Shown here: positions 48,901-60,245 of the stretch, piece after piece
Layout: each line of letters starts with the position of its first letter
How positions within the stretch are numbered: the first letter of the stretch is position 1
From: Leucaena leucocephala
Lineage: Eukaryota > Streptophyta > Magnoliopsida > Fabales > Fabaceae
Reading direction: 5' to 3'
Assembly (NCBI GenBank): GCA_037074615.1
Contig: CM073560.1
Coordinates: 689,501 to 753,500, forward strand
Length of the DNA stretch: 64,000 bases
The notes under the pieces: model-generated
Databases searched by the model: none
Seen by the model: only the letters and a program-made list of their open reading frames with translations
Told to the model about the DNA's origin: nothing
Position numbers and translations under genes: made by a program

Positions 48901-49879
48901 CATCACTAGCTTTGGTAGTAGCGGTCTTGTTTTTCTTTGAAGACTTCTTTTTACCTGAAAATACAACAGAAAAATCTTCGTCCTCAGCCTTATCTTCATC
49001 GGCTCTAGAAGACTCGAGCACAGAATCATCATCTTCCACATCCTCTTCAGCAAAAGCTGCACTAAATGAATTAACAGCCTTCTTGGAAGACTTCGATGAC
49101 TTCTTTTTTTTCCCTGAGAAAACGATCGGAGCAACATCTTCATCCCCATCTTCTTGTTCATTTTTGTCCTGCTCTCCGTCGTTATCGCCAAAACTAGATG
49201 CTGTGAATAAGGCACTAGCCTTCTTGCTACTTTTCGATGATTTTTTCTCACCCGCAATAGCAATAACTGGTTCATCCATGTCATCGTTCTCTTCACGGCT
49301 GGCTTTTATAGAATTATCGATCACCTCCCCTTCATCATATTCGTCTATAGCATCAAAAGCTGATGCGGTGAACAAGCTACCACCCTTCTTGTTGGAACCC
49401 TTTGAGGACTTCTTCTTGCCTGAAAAAGTAGCAACCGGTTCGTCGTGGTCGTCATTGTCCACCCCACCATTTAAGCAGGATTGTTTGTATTCATCATCAT
49501 CTTCTCCACCGTCCTCGTCACCAAGCAAACCAAAGCTCGAACCAGTAAAAGCACTGTTCCCACCACCCTTTTTTGATTTCCCCTTCTTCTTCCCAGTAAA
49601 CACAACTTCGGGTACATCATCATCATCATCATTATCTTCCATCGCCTTCTCTAAATCTTCGTCCTCGGCTTTTGAAGCCTTCGAGTTACCTTTGTTACCT
49701 TTCTTCTTTCCCGTCGCTGCAGGCTTCTCTTCTTGAGCCGGCGGTTCCTCAGATAGCTCAGTTCCAATAGAATACTCATCATCGTCGATCACTAGCCCCT
49801 TCTTTTTCGACTTCCCACCGCCTTCAGATGCAGTGGCCACGTTATCATCGTCACGGGCGGTCGGCTTCTTTCTACCCAT
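42934..49879 (-). CDS. eIF5B: Eukaryotic translation initiation factor 5B, 1422 aa, 12 exons
   Basis: Exons: 49879-47557, 47418-46874, 46787-46680, 46595-46495, 46039-45949, 45859-45749, 45673-45608, 45030-44971, 44847-44290, 44041-43922, 43205-43086, 42999-42934; total 4269 bp. eIF5B is the GTPase that joins the 60S subunit at the end of initiation. Exon 1 encodes a ~770-residue disordered, Lys/Glu/Asp-rich N-terminus ending in a long charged coiled coil. The G domain starts in exon 2 with GHVDAGKT (839-846), then DTPGH and NKVD; domain II, domain III and the C-terminal IF1A-binding helix (ending FRIQ) follow. Intron 6 uses a GC donor. The N-terminus contains internal repeats. The start is the first ATG, giving MGRKKPTA as in other plant eIF5B. 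Confidence 0.95.
48384..48815 (-). repeat. Tandem 216-bp duplication inside eIF5B exon 1
   Basis: Two in-frame units of 216 bp (72 residues), each with ESAAAKKKKKNKKS-type Lys runs, EEEDLDKLLAELGEGP and EDDKVQASSEVAAPAT. They are nearly identical at the DNA level, so the duplication is recent compared with the surrounding five-fold acidic/KKSSK repeats (about 48940-49620). Confidence 0.85.
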
Positions 49880-51804
49880 TTGAGATTTTAGATAATCTTT
49901 TCGACGAATTTACCTTAGTGTGCAAAACCAATCCCTCGGATCACAAACTGCAAATCGAAAAGGGTAAAGAATACATCATAAATAAACATCGAAGCGTGGA
50001 TAATTGGATCAGTTGGTGCGAATTCACAGCATAAGAACAAAAAAAAAAGCATCACGTAAACAAACAGAATGAATCGTAATCTGAAATCAAAAGGGAAGAT
50101 TAAGCTTGAACTGGAAGAAGGATTACTCGGAAATGATGTAATAAAGAATCAAATTCGCAGTGGCGACGAAACATGGAAGGGTTCCAACGCCAATGAGGGA
50201 AAGCTTAAAAAAATAATCCGAACAGGAGTGAAGGGGGTTGTAGTCTGTGTATAATGCAAGAGAGACCAACGATGAGTTTTTCTTTTTGGTTAAAAAAATA
50301 TTTGATTATAATTCTTTTTAGGTTTGGCTTATATGAACTGGACTTATAGGTGAATAGTCCGACGCCGCCTTTTATCAATTTGAAAACCTTTTAGGCCCAG
50401 CTTCTCTTTCACGCTCAAATTTTCTTTTTGTTACCCGCATGCCATAAATTTGAGACCCAACGATAGGCAAGAGCCTAACAAAATTGAAAGCATTTCACCA
50501 AAAGGGGTAGAAAACAGCCTTATAACCAACTACTTATATTCATTACATGTTATCAGTACTTCAGTTGGTGAGAAGAAAAGATTATTTAAAATATATTCGA
50601 TCTCTAAAAAATATTATTTTATTATGGTTCTAGTTACATCGTTTGGAGAGGTATCTTAATTCCTAAATGTTTAGGTTTATGTCAGAAAATAATTGACAAT
50701 TCACCCTACCCAATATTAGTATCGCCTAAGAAAAATTTTTTTTTTACACTATTCTTAAATTATGAGTGAGCCTCCAATATTAGTATTGCATAGGAGAAAA
50801 AAACTTTACACTATTCTTAGATTGTGGGTTAGCCTAACATCTTTCTAAAAAAATTAATATAAAAAAAACTACTTATATTCATTTATGTTAAAAAAACAAA
50901 AAACTCAATTCAGGAATTTATTTGTGTTGGAAAATGGAGAGCAAAGGCACTTGCTACACTGTACTAGTGGCAAAATAGTCCCTTTGCATAGGAGAGGTGG
51001 AGGATTCAATTCGCCGTTGGGCTAGTTTGGCCTCCTTTTCAACTCAAGAAAGTGAAGAGTAAGTGAGTTATGAATCATAGGGTGCGTTTAACTTTTGGGG
51101 AATAAATTTAGAAGAAAATTAATTTTAAAATAATTTTTGTATAAAAAATAATTTTAAAGAAATAATTATTTAGATAATTGTTATTAGAATAATTTTTTTA
51201 ATAAATAAATTACCATAAAAAGTATAAGTTAAAATAATAATTACATAAAGTATAATTTTAAATTTATATTTTTTATTTGATATTAAAATAATAAATAATA
51301 TACATAAATATATATATGTGTTATTAGATTAATGAATAATAAATAATTAAGAAATTATATTTAAAAATTTTATTTCTCTGTACATAATTAGAAATATAAT
51401 TTTATATATTTTGATTAATGTAAGTAATTAAAAATAAAAGTAAAATTGGTTAATATATATATATAGAAAGTAAAAATATAATATAATTTAACAACGATAG
51501 AAATCTCAAATCAAATATCTAATGAAAACATAGATATAATAGATGACTATTAGATTTGTCTATACTTAGCAATTTTATCTCTAATTTGATCACGTAAACA
51601 GGCAATTGCACATGAAGATCCTATAGAAGAGCGTAACTGTGAAGGCTCATCTTTATCATCGCATTGTGAATTATTAAGACGTTGTAATCAGGAGAAAAAA
51701 TAGAAGCTCTTCTAATAAAATTATGTATAGTCATCGTTACACAAACGATCTTGATTTATGTTGTGTAGTCTTAGTAGCGCATTTCGCGTATAATTCTAAA
51801 CTTA
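49880..51804. other. eIF5B upstream region and AT-rich spacer
   Basis: 49880-50260 should hold the eIF5B leader and promoter. From 51080 to about 51540 the sequence is extremely AT-rich and begins GGGTGCGTTTAACTTTTGG, which resembles transposon ends elsewhere in the window but has no partner I can see. 51540-51804 may be the 3' part of the decayed Harbinger element. No host gene is seen. Confidence 0.4.
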
Positions 51805-52797
51805 TTATTTAATACAAGTTTTTTCTATTGTGCCGCTTAAACTTGAATGAGTAAAGTTAAAAAGTTCGTTAGCGGTAGGTTGTCTAGTAGTTGTCCTATA
51901 AAAAGCACCTAGATGGTAATGCGCATGTCTATAGCGACCAAGATATCCGTCTAGTGTTGGATAGCTAGCATCGACTAAATAATATTTACCTAAATGAAAA
52001 ATGTGAGTGCCGTCAATATTTGTATTCAAAGAGAAACATAAATAATTGAAGCAATAATAGACATACCCTGAGGTGGATAAGGGAAGTTTATGGAATGAGT
52101 TGTCAATGCATAATTGAATATGTGAGCATCATGAGCACTACCTTCTCATCTCGCCAAAATAAACAAAGGTGAAACACATGTGTCAATCACAAACCGCCAT
52201 TATATTTTGTGATATATATCCTTTCTTACAAAAATATTTTGCTTGTTCGTTTGCAAGGACAACATAAGGAACATGTATGTTATCAATTGTTCCGATTGCC
52301 TTTTTAAAAAATGGTCAATATCGCCGATCTTGACTGATTTGCTATGAATATTTCTAAACTTAGGATCCATTGGTTTGATGTTCTCTCTTGCAAGTCCACA
52401 ACATACTCGTAAGACCATATGAAAATGTCTGGTAATCGTCTCGCCTAAGTGTTGAAACATTTATTGCGCTTGCCTACTGGTTTCCATATGCACAACCATC
52501 CATAAAAAGATTGTTACCTTCTCATGTATTCACGTGCACTTGCCTTCCTTAAGGCTATGATGTTCCAATACACAACATATCTAGGAACACACTCAAATAC
52601 ATTCGAAACTGTTGGTAACAATGAATTTGTTTATCGTTTAAAACTTTGTTCACCCATCGCGAGCATATATACTCACTTGTACGTACAGGCTTTTTACACA
52701 TATACACTGCTGCATAAGTGCCAACCAAAATACCAACTTCTTTATCCATCTCTTCCCATTGCTCCCTGCTTTCTTCTACATGCTTTGAATGATCCAT
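51805..52797 (-). pseudogene. Decayed HARBI1-like transposase
   Basis: Minus-strand fragments in different frames recover a PIF/Harbinger transposase from N- to C-terminus: MDHSKHVEESREQWEEMDKE (from 52797), a GETITRHFHMVLR helix block (52440s), GSAHDAHIFNYAL with the second catalytic Asp (about 52115-52150), then GKYYLVDASYPTLDGYLG and ELFNFTHSSLSGTIEKT with the catalytic Glu (51805-52000). Frameshifts and stops separate the parts, so it is inactive. It is a different lineage from the 6784-11693 element, which has lost exactly the C-terminal part kept here. Confidence 0.8.
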
Positions 52798-53019
52798 TTC
52801 TATGAAAAAATATGTTGTTAAATTAAATAACCGTCATTTAAAACAAATTACTATTTAAAGAAATGGCTAACTAGTATTCATACGTATGAAAGAAAATTGA
52901 ATATTCAAATAAACCATTCAAACTATGAGTTTCTTTCCCCATAACAGATTTAATGCAAAAATCCTAAAGTAGTTTCGGGTCATCCTTAAGTGACTAATAT
53001 ATCTACCTGTTCTCCGGAC

Positions 53020-53890
53020 TTGTCAAAACTTCCGTGCATCGTAGAAAGAAATCCATATTTTGCTTAACTTGTTGAACAATGCGAAGGTGAGTCATGACTA
53101 CACCAATTGACAGAACTGCGGCACTTGCTTATTGTGCTTCTTCATTTGCACATTCCATGGCTTACCTCCGCATACCAACTAGATCACTCAGGCGTTCTGT
53201 TATGACATTTGATGCAAGTCCTTTTGCCTTCTTCTTTCTGCCACCTGCCTTTCTAATCCCCGGTGCACTGCCTAAAGGCATTGGTCCCTTCCCCTTCACA
53301 CTTGCTTCGCCACTATTTCCTTAGGATGAGAGGAATGTCACTTTGTTTAATTCTCTATTTATCTCGGTTAGGGACCCTGCGACATCATCATAATCTCCGG
53401 ATCTTCTTCAAGAGTAACACCTTCATCATTCCCATATCCATGGTTTTTCCCTAGTTCTAGTGTCATGCTGGAAGGTGCCCAATTGCAATATCCCGTGGCA
53501 GCCACATTGTTGAACAAACACTCTAACTTATCAGAGAATTACAATCCTTTGAATCTGAATTTTTTTATTGTTGGATTTTCCAGTACAAACAACAACTATC
53601 ATGTGTCAGACAATGTTTTCTCCCATTATTAAATTGAAAAACAATGACATGTTTGATGACAACATCATATCAATTTCATCTTCTCCCACCATTTATCTTC
53701 GGCCACTACTATACCCTTATCGTCATTCCACCCAAACCTATCTTTGAACTTCTTAATTTTTTCATATTTTCTATTCCTTTCGCAACGTGTCATACTTATT
53801 TTTAAAATGTATCTTTGAGTAGTTTATTCTAGTACAACTATTAAAATTTTTCTTCAATTAATTTCCATCCTACTTTTGTGATACTGCTCC
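53020..53890 (-). pseudogene. Decayed Myb/SANT-like gene of a Harbinger element
   Basis: Minus-strand fragments show a GWKLIEEKF start of a Myb/SANT-like domain (about 53850), KYEKIKKFKDRFGWNDDKGI with a VAEDKWWE end (53690-53780), a Lys-rich RKAGGRKKKAKGLAS linker (53220-53260) and a helical MTHLRIVQQVKQNMDFFLRC tail (53035-53095). Stops and frameshifts are frequent. Its position beside the decayed transposase on the same strand marks the two as one element. Confidence 0.65.
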
Positions 53891-55932
53891 ATTTTCTTTC
53901 ACTATTTTAAACTTGTTGAAGACACAAGTCAATAAAAAATTTATTGATCTAACTATCCCATGATGCTTTTGATTGGCTCATTATGCTATACAAAAATGAC
54001 AACTAACTATCAGAGTATTCAAACAATAGGAATATGCTTTTCCACAACATTTTTATGCTAAAAATTTTAAAATTGACAAACATATACATTGGTCTGCAAA
54101 CAATAATTCCTTATTAAAGCCTCTAGACTATCTATTCATTTATGATAAAAAACTTTGCCTCTGGACTATCTATTCATTTATGCTAAAAAATTCAAAATTG
54201 ACAAACATATAGGGGATATGAGAAAACTTTGCCTTTGGACTATCTATTCATTTACACTAGCTCTTGGAAAATTGTTTCACATATTGATTCATGAACACTA
54301 ATACATTTCCTGATAAGCCACAGTAAAATCTAAACCTGAGATTCTCATAACTTAAGAACCTAAGACGCCATGGAAAAAGACCCCCAAACACTATGGAAAA
54401 ACAATTTGTTTTGAAGCAGGACACAGGAATGAGACAGAATAAGGGATAAGCAAGATCAGATCTCAATGTTAAAATAAAAGAGATGGTACAAAAGCATCTT
54501 CATGAACGAGTCTCAATGTTAATAATATATTTCCCTTTCCATACAAAAATAAATAAATAAAAGTGATGGACAAACTCACTTAGAGATCCTTCGCCGAGAT
54601 TTGAAGGGAAGAAGAAGAGGAGCTCCGGCAACGCACACACAACGGGAGTGAATGGAGAAGAAGGGAATAGCTGAAGAAGAACAAGTTGATATCTGCACCA
54701 CCCACACGCTGAGAAGACTGAACGGAGGAGGGAAGGCACCAGAGAAGAAGAGAGCTTCGATCTCCACCACCCACAAGCTGAGAAAAAGGGAGAATGACAG
54801 AGAAGTGACCAGAAGGAAACAAAGAAGAGACCAGAGCACGTCGAGAAGACTAGAGCACGCTGACAACCCCAGAGCACGCGGCAAATGAGAGAGAAATGAG
54901 AGACCATAGCACGACGAGTTACGAGAGAGAAAGGGTCAAAGGAGACAATCAAATGGCAAAACAAGCAAACTGGTCATTTAACCTGTACATAATCCATTAT
55001 GCTAAGCTACATACCTGTTTGGGGTGCTTTTGGATCTAATTTTTTTAATCTTAACCAAACAGGGACATAGTTGATGGAGATAGTCTATATACATCTAACA
55101 ATTTGAATTTAAATTAAAATAAACATAAAATAGGAAACTGCTATGAAACCTTCCTGAAATGTATGGCTAATAAACTTGAGAAGGAAGTGGCCATATATGA
55201 TTTGGGGAGCAAGTTTATACATCCAATAAAAGTTTGGGCCTTCTATACCTGCACCTCAAATACTATTCATGTCTTTTAATTTTATTTTTTTACTGAGTAT
55301 AAATATCTTTTATTAAAAATAATAATATTTGAGGTATTATTAAATATTAAATATTAAATATAAATATTTTTTTAAATAAAAATTGAACCTTGGATTCTCT
55401 GAGAGACAGGATAAAGTTGAGGGGAGGAAGAAGAGGAATTTTATGTTGATATTGTTGATTTACATGAAATCGAAAATAAAGTAAAATATTACTAAAATAA
55501 AAAATAAAAGAAAATTATGCATCACTCGCATCAAGGATCCCGATCCCCTGTGACAAGTGAGGAACCAGACGCAGCCGAACGGCAGAGAGTAAGATGATGG
55601 CAATGACGACGAAAGCTTGCGACAACAGCAGCAGCAGCAGTCGAAGACCCCATAATAAGTCGCAAATACGATGACGACGAATATAATTATCCTCGCCACC
55701 ACCACGAGCTCCCTCCATCCTTCTCCGCCTGCCACGTGTCGCCCCAATTCTCCATTACTCGTGGATAGCCCCATCCATCTCTTTCATCCTCCCTTATGTT
55801 ATCTTCGTACCTTGATTCGAGCACCACTTGGTGGGCTCATTCAAACAACACCTCTTTACACTCCAAAACGTGCTTTCCTTCGGTTTCTTCAGCGCGAAGA
55901 CAAGTTCCCAGTGGTTCTCAGTCGAAGAAACC
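53891..55932. other. Harbinger remnant flank and FBPase upstream region
   Basis: 54117-54262 holds three copies of a CTATCTATTCATTTA-containing unit and two of AAATTGACAAACATATA. 54575-54960 is purine-rich on the plus strand and may be the leader of the decayed Harbinger element; its open frames match nothing known to me. 55018-55066 contains CCTGTTTGG and CCAAACAGG as an inverted pair. 55101-55205 and 55410-55700 are duplicated at 40675-41460. The FBPase promoter should lie within the last part; no TATA box stands out. Confidence 0.45.
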
Positions 55933-58900
55933 ATGGATCACAGCGCCGATGCCCAACGCACGGACTTAATGACCATCACGCGGTTCGTGCTCAATGAGCA
56001 GTCCAAGCATGCTGAATCGCGCGGCGATTTCACCATCTTGCTCAATCACATTGTCTTGGGCTGCAAGTTCGTCTGCTCTGCTGTTAGCAAGGTCTCTTTG
56101 TCTCTGTTAACTTTTATGTTTTGGAAATGCTCGCATTTATGCAAACTTGTTCATTTTATTGCCTTTTTGTCTGAAACTAGAATGTTGAACTTTATGCGTT
56201 TGAAAAATTGTTATATGGTTGGATCCCAAACAAGAAAAAAGGTTAATTGAATCTAAAATGATACTTTATAGTTTATAATAGTTTGCGAATCTTTAATGGC
56301 ATTGATCAAATCAAATTTTCGAGTACAAAAGTCGTACAACTTCCTAAAAAACTTTCCAATTCTAAAGAGCCCATTGTTACGAAGGCCGTCCTGGCATGAT
56401 TAAAATGAGACTTTGGTAATCAAAAGAAGCTTGATGGTTATCAAACAGTATTCAACAAATTTTAACTTTTTAATGATACAGGCGGGTCTTGCAAAGCTCA
56501 TAGGACTTGCTGGTGAGACCAATGTTCAGGCAAGTGCTTCATAATTCTGGTAGCCTAGTAAATCTTTGTTTAGCATTCTCCTTTCAACTCGTGAACTGTC
56601 TAAAATATGTCCTCTTATTATATTTTGAAACGTTTTGTCTTATGTTTTCTTGGAATTCATTTTCTAGTGCATCTGTTTATCAATTTGGAAAACAGGGTGA
56701 AGAACAAAAGAAATTGGATGTCCTTTCCAATGAAGTATTCATCAAGGCTTTGATAAGCAGTGGGCGAACGGTAAGTCATAATGTTTCCTGAGTCGCTGAA
56801 CTGAGCTTTACTGGCGTCCGCTGATGGGTAAAATCTTTTTACAGTGCATCTTGGTATCAGAAGAAGACGAGGAAGCAACATTTGTGGAACCCTCTAATCG
56901 TGGAAAGTAGTTACCACTCCTTGGTCTTAGATTTGTTTGTTCCCTATGCCATTGACACGTATACTTGGTTTCTTGAGGCTGATGAATATTAAACAATGTG
57001 TTTTTCTGATGATGAAGGTATTGTGTTGTCTTTGATCCTCTGGATGGTTCCTCTAACATTGATTGCGGTGTTTCCATCGGCACAGTATAGTCCCTCCTCC
57101 ATTTTTGCTTTCTTATTAAAGTGCTCAACCTCCTGACTTTAACATACTACCGAGGAATAAATATACCAGAATAATGACTGCAAGTTGCGGTTGTCAATTG
57201 AATATGATGTTTTTCATCTAGATTTTTGGGATCTATATGGTGAAAGATCATGAACCCACTATAGAAGATGTCATGCAACCAGGGAAGAACATGTTGGCAG
57301 CTGGCTACTGCATGTATGGGAGCTCTTGCACGGTATAATAAATCCTTATCTTTCTTTTTTTTTTCCCTTTTCTTGAATGCTTTGTTTCTGTTTGGTACCC
57401 CTATATCTTTCTTCTTCTCTTCTTTCAAATTCTCTTTTTCAGAGTCAGTCCTGATTTCTGATCAATGTAACTAATAATGTTAATATATAATAGTTGGTCT
57501 TTTTTTTTTTTATTTGTGTTCTTTTGGTATGAACAGCTATCTGAGTTTCTTTTGTATTTTCCTTCATTTATTTATTTTGTGTGCGCATATGTGCATCAAG
57601 AAGTTATGATTTCTTTCTGCATGCGTTCTAAAATTTCAAAGCCTCCGTTGCTACATTATCATTTGCAGCTTGTGATAAGCACTGGATCTGGTGTTAATGG
57701 ATTCACCCTTGATCCATCTCTTGGAGAGTTCATTCTTACTCACCCTGACATTAAGGTATTCCCTACATCTCTGCCTCCTTATGGACCTCTGTTCCTTAAC
57801 ATAGAAGTAACATCCCCCCCCCCCTCTTCTCACAAGTACTTGTATTTCTACTCAGCTCTTGTCAAAGCAATGAATTCCTAAATTTTATATTGTTTGAACT
57901 GGAACCTGGTCCAAGTTATTTGCTTATTTTTCTTAGCCTTAAAATTTATTAGAGCTGTCCTGGGAAGTGTTGGATGGTCCTAAGTCGAAATCATACCAAT
58001 AGGAAATGAATTAGAGCCGTAGATGATGCTTTTTGTTGGCCATAAGAACTATAATTTTATTTTCATCCTGGTCAGGATGGCATCTCAGCCACATACTTTC
58101 TCTGAAATAGTTGTTTAATTTTATTTTTTTAACAAGTTTTGTTCCAGGAGTGTTATCTATCTAGTAAGGCATGAATAATCTGTTTTGTCCCAAGTTAATT
58201 GCATGAATTAAGAATCATCTGAGACCTTAAAATCTAAAAATGTTGTTCCCAGATAACCTTGACCTTTCATAACCACAGCATTATTCTCTTCTCTGAAGTA
58301 ATCTTTGTTTAGTTTTGAAGGAGGAGAACTTATTTATCAGTCTCGGATACAGTATAGGCAGATATATGAACTTTTTGTGTATCCTCTTTGGCTTCTTTAA
58401 AGTCCATATCAATTGTTTCATGTGATCTCCCTGCAGATCCCAAAAAAGGGAAAGATCTATTCAGTCAATGAAGGAAATGCTAAAAACTGGGATGGTCCTA
58501 CAGCCAAGTAAGTATGAAAATCTTATATATTCTCAGGTACTATGATGCAATTCCCAACAATGTGTTTCCTTTCCATCTAGGTATGTGGAGAAATGCAAGT
58601 TTCCAAAAGATGGTTCATCTCCGAAGTCTCTAAGATATATTGGGAGGTACTGCGCATTCTCGACCCCTGCTTTACTTCCCACCTCTGTTTTACAAGTTAT
58701 GGGCACACACCAACACGCTTTTTTTCAATGAAATAACAAACAATTGGTGTATATCATGATAATTTTGTATATATGACAAGAGAAAGTTATAGCCATTCAG
58801 TGTAAATAGTGCATTTCTGTGTTTCAAATTTCAGCATCTGTTTCCAAATTGTGACCCTTTTGCTGCGTGTATCTTATGAAAATTGCCAGCATGGTAGCTG

Positions 58901-59487
58901 ATGTCCATCGTACATTGCTTTATGGAGGAATCTTTTTGTACCCTGGTGATAAAAAGAGTCCTAATGGAAAACTCCGGTGTGTTATATCTAAGACATAACT
59001 TTTTGTGATTTGTGAACTCTGAACTCATGGAGATGGATGACTTGATTATCTTGACTTGTTTGGTGCAGCGTTCTGTATGAAGTCTTCCCAATGTCATTCT
59101 TGATGGAACAGGCAGGAGGCCAGGCTTTCACCGGCAAGATACGGGTAATTTACTGCCTGCCTATCCTGTTTCTCTCTCTATTCTTTGAGAAGAGATTTTG
59201 CAGAAATCTGATTTAGAAAGCATACATTGTTTCTTGGCAACCAATGTCCAAAACCTCACTCATGAACCACACTTCTAATACGGTGGGAACTTTCTTGTGT
59301 GTAAACTATGCTTAAGGACATTAGGACTTTATAGCCGTGTACTTGTGGTTAGCTGATGTAAAACACTTAACAGGCACTTGACTTGGTTCCAAAGAAGTTG
59401 CATGAGCGATCTCCTATATTCCTGGGAAGCTATGATGATGTTGAGGTAGTCAAGGCACTTTATGCTGCTGACGCTGCGGCTAAATAG
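55933..59487 (+). CDS. Cytosolic fructose-1,6-bisphosphatase, 340 aa, 12 exons
   Basis: Exons: 55933-56091, 56482-56529, 56696-56770, 56845-56906, 57018-57084, 57222-57332, 57669-57755, 58437-58507, 58581-58646, 58890-58976, 59069-59144, 59374-59487; total 1023 bp. The enzyme hydrolyses fructose-1,6-bisphosphate to fructose-6-phosphate in the cytosol, a control point of sucrose synthesis and gluconeogenesis. Metal-binding and active-site blocks are present: SEEDEEATF, FDPLDGSSNIDCGVSIGTIF, the substrate-loop sequence RYIGSMVADVHRTLLYGGIF and the LYEVFPMSFLMEQAGG block. There is no transit peptide and no redox-regulatory cysteine insertion, so it is the cytosolic isoform, and the length is typical. 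Intron 2 has a GC donor (CAG|GCAAGT). It converges with LSM3. Confidence 0.95.
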
Positions 59488-60245
59488 GAGCCAGGAAAGC
59501 ACCCGACTGCCTTCCATATTTGCAGCTACTTTCCCTATTGGAATATTACGTCTGGTCTGGTCGTTTAAGTTGTAAATGTTAGTATAAGTTGCTTATTTAA
59601 CCGGAATAAGGAAAATCGCATTCCTTTTCTGGATTTGTATGCCAAATTAAGGCCACACTTTAGACATCAAATTATCAATGCAAATCATTTTGTTCATCGT
59701 AATCTTGAGATTGTCCAGCTGGTTCATAAATAATTGTGCATAGTATATAGATGTGTATCATATCAGTGACTAAATTTATTTTCTTTTCAATTGAAAACCT
59801 ATCCGATAGGTGTTTTTTTATAATTTGAATGTACGGAGACGATTTTCTTTAAAACGCATGCCAATAAGTGATAAATTGCAGAGTTCATTCCCTTCTTACA
59901 AAACCCAAAAAAGTAATTAAAAAAGTGTCATAACAATACAAGGTTAACCTTACGCCTGATAATCATGAGTTTTCCTATATCCATCATCAAGTCACGCACG
60001 AGTCTTCGTAACATGTGACAAGCTATAAAGGAATGGCACCACATTAAGAATCTTGAGAGCCAATTACAAGTGAAGCCAGCTCTACACATTGCCAAAGAAG
60101 CATGTATATTTCATGATTCTCATGTTTTAATAGAAATCAGTAACATAACATACCAGTACCGCAACTAATCTCATTATAAGCGAAAAGGACTATTACAAAG
60201 TGGTGTCAAATGCTTATAATGAATACAGTTCATCAGTCCCCGTCG
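59488..60245. other. Spacer between convergent FBPase and LSM3
   Basis: Two 3' untranslated regions and a short AT-rich spacer; nothing else is seen. Confidence 0.5.

Noticed and set aside
48855..49736. 293-aa open frame on the plus strand
   Set aside because: Antisense shadow of the acidic, repetitive eIF5B exon 1; Ser/Phe-rich by composition only.
54500..54964. 154-aa minus-strand open frame
   Set aside because: Compositionally biased Ser/Leu/Phe frame in a purine-rich tract; no domain, no splice support.
51081..55066. Terminal inverted repeats for the second Harbinger element
   Set aside because: GGGTGCGTTTAAC at 51081 and GGGTGCTTTTGG at 55020 are similar but in direct, not inverted, orientation, and no target duplication was found.
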